Source: Deltaproteobacteria bacterium (GTDB lineage Bacteria > Desulfobacterota > DSM-4660 > Desulfatiglandales > Desulfatiglandaceae). Taken from it: 12,031 bases of DNA. The stretch lies in the NCBI GenBank assembly GCA_011051075.1, contig DREN01000215.1:1-12031 (forward strand), read 5' to 3'. Below are positions 5,967-12,031 of the stretch, in pieces. A program made the translations under genes and the position numbers. Each line of letters starts with the position of its first letter. Position 1 is the stretch's first letter. The notes under the pieces are model-generated. The model saw only the letters and a list, made by a program, of their open reading frames with translations. It was not told where the DNA came from and did no database searches.

Positions 5967-8201
5967 TCAGACCCTTGTTGGGAGTTCAATGATGAATCTG
6001 GTGCCCCTGGGCTCGTTGTCCCTGACCCGTATAAAGCCGTCATGATCCGCTATTATGGTACTTACTATGGCGAGCCCCAGACCCGTCCCCTGTTTCTTTG
6101 TGGAAAAATATGGCTCAAACAGACGGGTCTTGTTTTCCGGGCTTATCCCCCTCCCGTTATCCGCCACCTCGATGGTCACCATCCTGAGGACCTTGTCGTA
6201 ACGAAGATCGATGACCACCTTCCCCTCTTCCTCAATGGCCTCAATGGCGTTGTCAAAGAGGTTAATCATAACCCTTCTTATCTGTTCCCTGTCCAGATTA
6301 AAGAGGGGGATATCCTCTTTAGGGTCGTTGAACACGAAGTTTACCTGCCGATGGGACTCCCTGTACAGGCTCAGGGCCTCGTTGATAATCCCGCGTATAT
6401 CCGCGGGCGCAGGGTTGGCGGCAGGCATGCGCGCGAAGTTGGAAAACTCGTTTACAAGACGTTTCAGCTCCTCCACCTGGGTAATGATCATCCCTGTACA
6501 TTCATCAAAAACCTCCGAGTCATTCCCGTCCAGGATTTCCCCGTATCTCTTCCTTAGCCGCTGGGCCGAAAGCTGAATAGGGGTCAGGGGATTCTTGACC
6601 TCATGGGCTATGCGCCTGGCCACCTCCCGCCAGGCGGCCATCCTCTGGGCCTTTTCTATCTCACTCAGATCCTCGAACACAACCACGAGGCCCAGGTAGC
6701 TGCCCCGGTCATCACGAAGCACGTTGAGAGACACCAGGAGTGTCAGTCTCCTGTTCTCTATGGACAAAGCGATCTGCTGCTCGATGTAGCCTTTTCTGAA
6801 AAGGAGATCATCCTTCAGAAATCCCTCGATGACCCTGCAGTACTCCTCTGAAAGGACTTCTTTGTACTGCTTTCCGATAATATCTTCCGCCTTTATGCCC
6901 AGCATCCTCTCCGCGGATTTGTTCATGGTGAGGATCTTCCCGCCGGCGTCGGCAGACACCACGCCCGCCGCAACGTTGGCCAGGACGATTTCCATGTAGA
7001 TCCGCCTCTGTTCCAGTTCAAGATTACTCTCGATCAACTCCCTGTTGGCCTGCTCCAGCTTGTTCTTGCTGGTTCTCAGATCCATGGTCATCCTGTTGAA
7101 GGAATTCACAAGCATCCCCACCTCATCCTTTGTCTCAAGGTCGATAAAGAAGTCGTAGTCCCCTGAGGCGATCCGGTTTGTCCCTTCGGCCAGTTCCTTT
7201 ATGGGCACGGTGATCTCCTTGGAGAGATAAAATCCGAACCACACCGATGAAAAAATTATGAGGAGTGTAACGATGGAAAGGGTGATCATGTGGCTCGCCA
7301 TTATGGGATTCTTGAGCATCTTCAGCTGGCGGTACTCCTGAAGGCCCTTTGAAACGGCCTGGAGACGGTTCACAAAGGCACCTGGTACGAATTTGGCCGC
7401 CACCACCAGACCAACCACGGCCTTTGACGGAGTCCGGGAAAAAACAGGGACAATGCCGCTGACCAGATCCCCGTGGGATGAGGGCTGGATATGCTGGTTG
7501 TCAGAACCCTTCTCAATGCTCTTTTTCAGTATCTCCAGATCAGGTCCCTTGAAATCGGAAAGATCGATCCTGTGGTCCTTGGAAACAGCTATCAGCTTCA
7601 GTTTTGTGGAATAGATCTGGAGGGAGGCCAGGCCAAGCTCTTTCCGCTTCTCATCGATGAATTTAACCAGCTTCTCCTTTCTCGACGGGATCATGAATCC
7701 CTCGTAGGTTATGACTCGGCCAAGATTATTGCCAAAAGAGAGGATCTCATCTGCCATGCCCTTATAGTAATCCTGTCCAACTTCCAGGGAGCACTTCAAG
7801 GACCGCTCTATCTGAAGGTTGAACCAGTACTCTATGGACGAGGAGATAAACTGAACAGACACGAAAAACAGGATTATTGTGGGAAGGAGGGAAAGTGTAA
7901 CAAAGGCCAGGACCAGCTTGGTCCTTAACCTGGCCCCCATAATACTTTTTTTCCTCTCAAAGAGAAGTTTGACCAGGTTCCTGACCGTAAGAAAGAGGAG
8001 GAGGAGCAGGAGAATTACATTGATGTTGATGAGGGCAAAGGCAAAAATACTGCTCCCGAAAGGAAGTGCCTGCCCAAGGTGAAAGATGCGCATCCCCAGG
8101 TAGATGAGAAAGGACACTACCACACATAGGAAGATAATCAGGTATCGTTCCCTGCGTCGTCTCCTGAGATCCTGCTTTTCTGCCTCTAAGTAGTCCTTCA
8201 T
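5967..8201 (-). CDS. NtrY-like membrane sensor histidine kinase
   Basis: This 744-residue sensor kinase has the NtrY layout. Membrane segments lie at about 20-40, 50-78, 96-120 and 302-325; an extracytoplasmic domain spans about 121-300. Then come a HAMP domain (about 325-378), a coiled linker, a PAS domain (about 400-510), a HisKA domain with H533 in RRIAHEVKNPLTP, and an HATPase_c domain with the N box (NLFDNAIEAI, 648-657), G1 (DNGRG, 681-685) and GTGLGL (705-710). All catalytic residues look intact. NtrY kinases phosphorylate NtrX/NtrC-type sigma54 activators, but no receiver protein is encoded here. The gene lies 43 nt below a DUF4390 gene, a pairing also seen in beta-proteobacterial rsmB-DUF4390-ntrY-ntrX loci, and 7 nt above waaA. 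An in-frame TGA just upstream limits the start to the ATG at 8201; no good Shine-Dalgarno is visible. The signal it senses is unknown. Confidence 0.9.
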   Translation of the reverse strand: MKDYLEAEKQDLRRRRRERYLIIFLCVVVSFLIYLGMRIFHLGQALPFGSSIFAFALININVILLLLLLFLTVRNLVKLLFERKKSIMGARLRTKLVLAFVTLSLLPTIILFFVSVQFISSSIEYWFNLQIERSLKCSLEVGQDYYKGMADEILSFGNNLGRVITYEGFMIPSRKEKLVKFIDEKRKELGLASLQIYSTKLKLIAVSKDHRIDLSDFKGPDLEILKKSIEKGSDNQHIQPSSHGDLVSGIVPVFSRTPSKAVVGLVVAAKFVPGAFVNRLQAVSKGLQEYRQLKMLKNPIMASHMITLSIVTLLIIFSSVWFGFYLSKEITVPIKELAEGTNRIASGDYDFFIDLETKDEVGMLVNSFNRMTMDLRTSKNKLEQANRELIESNLELEQRRIYMEIVLANVAAGVVSADAGGKILTMNKSAERMLGIKAEDIIGKQYKEVLSEEYCRVIEGFLKDDLLFRKGYIEQQIALSIENRRLTLLVSLNVLRDDRGSYLGLVVVFEDLSEIEKAQRMAAWREVARRIAHEVKNPLTPIQLSAQRLRKRYGEILDGNDSEVFDECTGMIITQVEELKRLVNEFSNFARMPAANPAPADIRGIINEALSLYRESHRQVNFVFNDPKEDIPLFNLDREQIRRVMINLFDNAIEAIEEEGKVVIDLRYDKVLRMVTIEVADNGRGISPENKTRLFEPYFSTKKQGTGLGLAIVSTIIADHDGFIRVRDNEPRGTRFIIELPTRV

Positions 8202-8244
8202 GATGGCGGATCAGGTAATGGCGGCGGAGCCTGCCTCCCTATGG

Positions 8245-8829
8245 TCAATATCTAAAATCAACCGAATACCAGTCGGTCTCGAAATCCCACAGGGAGAGGA
8301 AAAAGAAAACATAATGGAAATAAAAGGGGAGCCTGATCTTGTCCAGTTCGGCCATCATGCTGATCTGGTAGCGGTTTCCTCTCTCAAGGTTGTGAAGCTC
8401 CGTAACCTTCAGACCCACAATTTCGGACATGAGTTTCTTGGCCTCGCCGAAATCCTTCACATATATGGGCTTGTTATCCCTGGATGACAGCCTCACAATG
8501 TAGACCTTCTTCAGACTGTCGTACCTGATCTCGTGGCTCACCTTCAGGTCGGCGATGCTCCTGTCCCACCACCAGTTCCTGACCTCGTACAGCCTTACAA
8601 AAAAGGTGAACGTGGTGCTCACCCCGTTGTCAATGGCCCTTTTCATCTCCTCGGTGAAGCAATCGGATACGGTGAAGTAGGCCAGAAGATGGTCCTGGGT
8701 GTTGGTTATAACTATATCAGTCAGTCTGGCCTCTGCTCCCAGGGCGGATCCGGTGAAACACAGGCATGCGGCAAGGGCCAGCAGAAGGAAGGGTTTCAAG
8801 GGTTTATGGTAAGATGGCCTTTTCTTCAT
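8245..8829 (-). CDS. DUF4390 family secreted protein
   Basis: This encodes a 194-residue exported protein. It has a basic n-region (MKKR...HKPLKP), a hydrophobic core at about 14-28 and a signal peptidase I-type site near ALGA-EA at residues 29-33. An LAAC sequence inside the core could instead act as a lipobox. The mature part begins ARLTDIVITNTQDHLLAYFTV and contains an LYEVRNWWWD stretch and a YFHYVFFFLSLWDFETDWYSVDF tail, features of DUF4390 proteins, whose function is unknown. Family members are often found just upstream of ntrY kinases, as here, so a periplasmic role linked to that kinase is a reasonable inference. A GTG directly precedes the ATG; the ATG at 8829 is preferred because AGGG lies about 8 nt upstream. 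It appears to be the first gene of the kinase-LPS operon. Confidence 0.8.
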   Translation of the reverse strand: MKKRPSYHKPLKPFLLLALAACLCFTGSALGAEARLTDIVITNTQDHLLAYFTVSDCFTEEMKRAIDNGVSTTFTFFVRLYEVRNWWWDRSIADLKVSHEIRYDSLKKVYIVRLSSRDNKPIYVKDFGEAKKLMSEIVGLKVTELHNLERGNRYQISMMAELDKIRLPFYFHYVFFFLSLWDFETDWYSVDFRY

Positions 8830-8898
8830 CACCTTTTCCCTGGGAAGAGGGAGACTAATCGAATCTCCGAAAAAACAGTCTATAGATTCAGGAAAAAG

Positions 8899-8927
8899 AT
8901 AATAGGTGAGAGGAGATGAAAATGCAA
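8899..8927 (-). promoter_or_regulatory. candidate sigma70 promoter for the DUF4390-kinase-LPS operon
   Basis: On the minus strand, TTGCAT (8927-8922) and TATTAT (8904-8899) are separated by exactly 17 nt. The -10 matches consensus at 5 of 6 positions and the -35 at 3 of 6. Transcription would start near 8892, about 60 nt before the DUF4390 start codon. It lies in the 283-nt gap between DUF4390 and lpxC, which otherwise shows no conserved gene. It is judged by eye only. Confidence 0.4.
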
Positions 8928-9112
8928 GCCCTAACCAGGCCCGGACAGGGGATAATGGAGACCGAACCCTGCGGAATTCTTCTACGGAGGAAGGGGCAGT
9001 GAGATACGGGGCACTATTTCGCTCAAAAGAAGCAGGAGTATCTCAAAGGAGCTAACCTGAGGGACGGGCCCTGTTTTTACTTCCGGAACATACGCACAAA
9101 AGCAACCCGTTC

Positions 9113-10045
9113 TCAGGCGAGAGCAGGCTCGGACAGGCCAAAGGCGGGAATTCTAACCCTGTTTCTGCTGCAGTCCTCCTGTGAGACGAAAGTACACTCC
9201 TTCCAGTGTCTCTTGGACTGCATCAGAGATGTGAGCATCTGCTGGTTCAGGAAATGGCCCGACTTCTTGACAACAAAATGGCCTATTACCGGAGACTGAA
9301 CAAGAGAGAGGTCGCCAATGAAATCCAGGACCTTATGCCTGACAAACTCATCTTTAAACCTCAACCCGTCCTCGTTGATTATCCTGAAATCGTCAATAAC
9401 CACGGCATTGTCAAGGGATCCTCCTCTGGCGAGTCCGTTTGCCTTGAGGGCCTGGACATCTTTGAGAAAACCGAAGGTCCTGGCCTTACTGATTTCCCGC
9501 ACAAAATCGCCACCTGAAAAATGGAGCTCAAATTCCTGATTTCTCAGAAGGGGGTGCTGAAAATCGATGATATAGGAGATCTTGAGTTCTCTTGAGGGAT
9601 AAACTGAGATGGACCGGTTGCCATCATCAACCTTGAAGCTCTTCTTGATGACAATGAAACGTTTAGGGTCCTTCTGTTCGCGGATCCCCGCGCTTTTCAC
9701 CAGGAATACAAAGGGGGCCGAACTGCCATCCATGATAGGAACCTCGGGCCCGTCGATCTCCACCACGGCATTATCGATCCCCAGGCCGTAAAAGGCCGCC
9801 ATCAGGTGTTCAACGGTAGAAACCCTGCATCCGTTAACACCGATGCTTGTGGCAAGGGTGGTGTCAGATACGTTGCTGAAACAGGCATCAATGGCAGGTT
9901 GGCTGGGCATATCGGTTCTCACGAACCGTATCCCGGTATTGCAGGAGGCCGGTTTGATGTTGATTCTTATCATTTCACCGGAATGAAGACCTATCCCGGT
10001 GCAGCCTATCTCTTCCCTCAGCGTACGCTGTCTGTAATCCACCAT
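9113..10045 (-). CDS. lpxC: UDP-3-O-acyl-N-acetylglucosamine deacetylase
   Basis: This zinc-dependent cytoplasmic deacetylase catalyses the committed step of lipid A synthesis. The N-terminal signature GCTGIGLHSGE spans residues 14-24. Zinc ligands are visible as H80 (in STVEHLMAA), H237 and D241 (in FVRHKVLDFIGDL). H264 in KSGHFLN is the conserved active-site histidine and E79 the catalytic-type glutamate. The length of 310 residues matches the family (about 305). The frame is open 23 codons upstream, but the ATG at 10045 is chosen because AAGGAG lies 5-6 nt upstream and the protein then begins with the usual family N-terminus. It is transcribed divergently from mltA. No clear promoter of its own was found, and it is separated by about 280 nt from the next LPS-operon gene. 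Confidence 0.96.
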   Translation of the reverse strand: MVDYRQRTLREEIGCTGIGLHSGEMIRINIKPASCNTGIRFVRTDMPSQPAIDACFSNVSDTTLATSIGVNGCRVSTVEHLMAAFYGLGIDNAVVEIDGPEVPIMDGSSAPFVFLVKSAGIREQKDPKRFIVIKKSFKVDDGNRSISVYPSRELKISYIIDFQHPLLRNQEFELHFSGGDFVREISKARTFGFLKDVQALKANGLARGGSLDNAVVIDDFRIINEDGLRFKDEFVRHKVLDFIGDLSLVQSPVIGHFVVKKSGHFLNQQMLTSLMQSKRHWKECTFVSQEDCSRNRVRIPAFGLSEPALA

Positions 10046-10200
10046 TGAACTCCTTATGCTCAACTGTCCGTTCCGAATCCTGATGTGAAAGGTAGACAGC
10101 AAGTAGCGTGCCAACGGCCCAGGGTGAGAGATAAAAAGGAAGGTGTGGCCCTATGGCCCTGAAATTAATAACTATTTTATCTGGCGAAATATCTCACCTA

Positions 10201-10219
10201 CCATGAAGGCCCTTCATGG
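10201..10219. promoter_or_regulatory. 19-bp operator-like palindrome
   Basis: CCATGAAGG and CCTTCATGG form perfect 9-bp arms around a single C. The site lies in the 344-nt lpxC-mltA divergent intergenic region, about 155 bp above the lpxC start. A compact dyad with a 1-nt centre suits binding by a dimeric regulator better than an RNA hairpin. A 7-bp inverted pair, GGTGAGA (10123-10129) and TCTCACC (10192-10198), lies next to it on the lpxC side. No known operator is matched. Confidence 0.4.
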
Positions 10220-10281
10220 GGGCGCAGACATGTGGCAAAAATAACACACCTGAAACAGCGAATCACCTGTCCTCTCCGTCC

Positions 10282-10315
10282 TTGCAAACCACGACCCTTT
10301 CCTCTATCATAGAGG
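10282..10315 (+). promoter_or_regulatory. mltA promoter with palindrome over the -10 box
   Basis: TTGCAA (10282-10287) and TATCAT (10305-10310) are spaced by exactly 17 nt, a good sigma70-type promoter (4/6 and 5/6 matches). The -10 sits wholly inside a perfect palindrome, CCTCTAT-C-ATAGAGG (10301-10315). A repressor bound there would block the promoter. Transcription would start near 10317, leaving a leader of about 70 nt before the mltA start codon. Confidence 0.5.
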
Positions 10316-10389
10316 CGCAAAATATCCTGGATACCGTTCCCGAACAAAGTTCACCGGAAAATCCTCAGGATCTCCGGTTCGAGGAATCC

Positions 10390-11607
10390 ATGCTGACTGG
10401 CAGAGCAACATATCTGAGACATCTCCTCGTTCTCGCACTGGCCCTTTGCGGTTGTTATCCCACCCTCACAAAGGAGCCGCGGCACCCTGAAGAGTCCATG
10501 GTGCCTGTCCGCTTCTTTCATCCCCTGTTTCAGGATGACATGGACAGGGACTCCCTTGTATCGGCCGTAAGAAAAAACATCTGCTACCTTAACAGGCTTG
10601 ACCCGGAAAAACCATTTTTTTACGGTTCCCGGATTTTTCCCTGCAGCCATGTGATAGAAAGTTACAGGGCCTTCCTCTCACTCATGGAAAAAGATTTGAC
10701 CCCTGAGGAACTAAACGAGGCCATCATAAGAGATTTTCTCATCTATCGGGCCGCGGGACGGGTGGGGAACAACCATGTGCTCTTTACCGGATACTTTGAG
10801 CCGGTCTATGAGGCCAGTCTTAGACCAGGTCCTCCCTTCACCTATCCCATCTACAGAAAACCCGACGATCTGATAATCACCGATCTCTCCCTGTTCAGGC
10901 CCAGGTTCAAGGGAGAAAAGATAACGGGCCGGATTGAAGGGGGAAGGCTGGTCCCCTACTTTTCCAGAAGGCAGATCGTGGATAAGGGCCTGCTCAAGGG
11001 GAGGGGACTGGAAATCGCGTGGTTGAAGGATCCTGTGGACGTGGCCTTCCTTCAGATACAGGGCTCTGGCCGGCTGAGACTCCCCGACGGTCAGACCATC
11101 TGCGTGGGGTACAGCGCCTCCAACGGGCACCCCTACCACAGCATCGGCCGCTACATGATAGACAAGGGGTATCTGTCAAAGCAGGAGATATCCATGCAGT
11201 CCATCAGGAGGTTTCTCTCCGAGCATCCGGCAAAGACAGGCGAAATCCTTAATCACAACCCCTCCTACATATTCTTCAGACCCCTGAAAACAGGCCCTCT
11301 CGGCAATATAGGGGTCCCCCTGACACCTGGAAGATCCCTGGCCCTGGACTCCAGGCTTTTCCCAAAGGGGGCGCTGGCCTTTATCTCATGCAAAAGACCC
11401 TTGATCAATGAGAGGGGTCAGATAACCGACTGGAAGGAATTCTCCCGTTTCATGATAAACCAGGATACGGGAGGCGCCATCAAAGGGGCGGGCAGGGCCG
11501 ATATCTTCTTTGGAAGCGGCCCTTACGCTGAAACGGCGGCGGGCCACCTGAAGCACGAGGGGGAACTGTATATACTGGTCAAAAAACCCCAGCCTGGAGG
11601 AGAATGA
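10390..11607 (+). CDS. mltA: membrane-bound lytic murein transglycosylase A (lipoprotein)
   Basis: This outer-membrane-type lipoprotein cleaves the glycan strands of peptidoglycan to 1,6-anhydromuramyl products. The signal sequence (residues 1-21) ends in a lipobox LCGC with Cys22 as the lipidated residue. The MltA barrel domain follows, with FTGYFEPVYEAS, YPIYRKPDDL, the AFLQIQGSGRL motif and VGYSASNGHPYHSIGRYM. The C-terminal 3D domain holds the three conserved aspartates: D320 (LALDSRLFPKG), D359 (NQDTGGAIKG) and D371 (GRADIFFG). The length is 405 residues, close to the family norm. The frame is open for 58 codons upstream, but the ATG at 10390 is chosen because GAGG lies 6 nt before it and it directly opens the lipoprotein signal; the upstream part covers the promoter. 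The stop overlaps the next ORF as ATGA. Confidence 0.95.
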   Translation: MLTGRATYLRHLLVLALALCGCYPTLTKEPRHPEESMVPVRFFHPLFQDDMDRDSLVSAVRKNICYLNRLDPEKPFFYGSRIFPCSHVIESYRAFLSLMEKDLTPEELNEAIIRDFLIYRAAGRVGNNHVLFTGYFEPVYEASLRPGPPFTYPIYRKPDDLIITDLSLFRPRFKGEKITGRIEGGRLVPYFSRRQIVDKGLLKGRGLEIAWLKDPVDVAFLQIQGSGRLRLPDGQTICVGYSASNGHPYHSIGRYMIDKGYLSKQEISMQSIRRFLSEHPAKTGEILNHNPSYIFFRPLKTGPLGNIGVPLTPGRSLALDSRLFPKGALAFISCKRPLINERGQITDWKEFSRFMINQDTGGAIKGAGRADIFFGSGPYAETAAGHLKHEGELYILVKKPQPGGE

Positions 11608-11885
11608 CAACGATGCGAATGAACCGATTGCTTTTGTTGACGATCCTTGGAATGGCCCTCGTGGTGGAATGTGCCGTTCCTGCCTGGGGTGAGAGCTGGA
11701 GCATTACGGTCAAGATCAGGGCGGAAAACGATCCAAACGCACGCCTGTTTTTCTGGTATGCCGGGCACGGCCACACCCTCAAAGATGAAGGATTTCTGGT
11801 GCCCGTTGACGCACCGCCCCCCACATCTCCCCAGTTCAAGCTGAAGGCCATTCATATGCGGGTGAACGGGGGCCATAATATGTGA
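11604..11885 (+). CDS. secreted ORF with a caspase-like (peptidase C14) fragment, probable remnant
   Basis: This is a 93-residue ORF overlapping the mltA stop by 4 nt, with GGAGGAG just upstream; ATGs at 11604 and 11613 are both possible starts. Residues about 1-30 are a convincing Sec signal peptide (MNRLLLLTILGMALVVECA, cleavage near PAWG-ES). After a short linker, residues about 40-80 read NDPNARLFFWYAGHGHTLKDE followed by GFLVPVDAPPP and KAIHM. This is the centre of a caspase-family domain, with the catalytic-type His55 in YAGHG. The usual N-terminal half of the fold (the ALVIG-type strand) and the catalytic cysteine motif downstream are both absent. The sequence stops at RVNGGHNM just before a large inverted repeat. 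It therefore looks like a mosaic or truncated gene rather than an active peptidase, unless the window end itself is misassembled. Confidence 0.5.
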   Translation: MTTMRMNRLLLLTILGMALVVECAVPAWGESWSITVKIRAENDPNARLFFWYAGHGHTLKDEGFLVPVDAPPPTSPQFKLKAIHMRVNGGHNM

Positions 11886-11901
11886 AACTGCGACCGGGGC
11901 A

Positions 11902-12031
11902 CAGCGCCCATGCTCTGGGTTAAAACCCCTTCCGCTGCCACCTGGACGGCCCAGGTTAAATTTGAGATGCCGTCCCGCCTGGGCCGTCCAGGTGGCAGCG
12001 GAAGGGGTTTTAACCCAGAGCATGGGCGCTG
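11902..12031. repeat. perfect 54-bp inverted repeat at the window end
   Basis: The left arm 11902-11955 and right arm 11978-12031 are perfect reverse complements over 54 bp, separated by a 22-nt spacer (11956-11977). The right arm is cut by the window end, so the repeat may be longer. Inside each arm CCTGG-ACGGC-CCAGG (11941-11955 in the left) can form a further small hairpin. No transposase or recombinase is visible beside it. Confidence 0.9.

Noticed and set aside
5960..6043. 28-codon upstream extension of waaA overlapping the kinase
   Set aside because: The extension reads the kinase C-terminal coding region out of frame and has no family features; the ATG at 5959 leads straight into the membrane anchor.
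9058..9078. Possible intrinsic terminator (AGGG...CCCT then TTTTT) on the plus strand
   Set aside because: The stem is only 4 bp and no confirmed plus-strand gene precedes it.
10046..10114. 23-codon upstream extension of lpxC
   Set aside because: AAGGAG directly precedes the ATG at 10045 and the protein from there matches the normal LpxC N-terminus and length.
10216..10389. 58-codon upstream extension of mltA
   Set aside because: It would bury the lipoprotein signal inside the protein and it covers a good promoter; the ATG at 10390 has a ribosome site and opens the signal peptide.
4522..11695. Recurring word GGTGAGAG (4522, 8905, 10123, 11688 on the plus strand)
   Set aside because: Four copies are more than expected for one chosen 8-mer, but given all possible 8-mers some will reach this by chance, and two copies are in coding DNA.
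11523..12023. 166-codon minus-strand frame across the mltA end and the inverted repeat
   Set aside because: It is mostly the complement of mltA and of the caspase-like ORF, and its start lies inside the inverted repeat; the translation resembles no family.
1..12031. CRISPR array, tRNA/rRNA genes, transposase, toxin-antitoxin or known defence cassette
   Set aside because: No regularly spaced direct repeats, no tRNA-like cloverleaf noticed by eye, and no ORF with such motifs; the caspase-like fragment alone is too incomplete to call a defence system.

Overview
The window reads as a piece of chromosome from a Gram-negative (diderm) bacterium with hexa-acylated-type lipid A and a heptose-containing LPS core. 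The protein flavour (Desulfobacterota/deltaproteobacteria-like heptosyltransferases with a C-terminal four-cysteine cluster, an NtrY-type kinase beside a DUF4390 gene, REP-like palindromes and short degenerate tandem repeats between genes) suggests Desulfobacterota or a neighbouring phylum. This is inference from sequence character, not from a search.

Layout. Bases 1-253 are non-coding and hold REP-like palindromes. Bases 254-10045 are almost entirely minus-strand. In transcription order they are lpxC (9113-10045), a short intergenic region with a plausible sigma70-type promoter, a secreted DUF4390 protein (8245-8829), an NtrY-like membrane histidine kinase (5967-8201), waaA/kdtA (4607-5959), lpxK (3409-4617), waaF (2196-3239), gmhB (1615-2199), waaC (424-1530) and a Trm112/YcaR-like zinc-ribbon protein (254-427). 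Several junctions are translationally coupled: a 7-nt gap between the kinase and waaA, an 11-nt waaA/lpxK overlap, a TTGA overlap between waaF and gmhB, and an ATGA overlap between waaC and the Trm112-like gene. On the plus strand, divergent from lpxC, lies the lipoprotein murein transglycosylase mltA (10390-11607). It is followed, with an ATGA overlap, by a short secreted ORF carrying a caspase-like fragment (11604-11885). The window ends in a perfect 54-bp inverted repeat.

How the genes work together. LpxC makes the committed step of lipid A synthesis, LpxK adds the 4'-phosphate, WaaA adds Kdo, GmhB makes the heptose donor precursor, and WaaC and WaaF add the first two heptoses. Together they form a lipid A to inner-core assembly line. 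The kinase and DUF4390 protein sit at the head of that line with no response regulator in the window, which is the main regulatory curiosity. MltA acts on the neighbouring envelope layer, peptidoglycan.

The strongest unusual signals are the 54-bp inverted repeat at the end, the mosaic caspase-like ORF beside it, and a mltA promoter whose -10 box lies inside a perfect palindrome. I did not find a convincing new defence or mobile system. Most of the window is conserved envelope biosynthesis.
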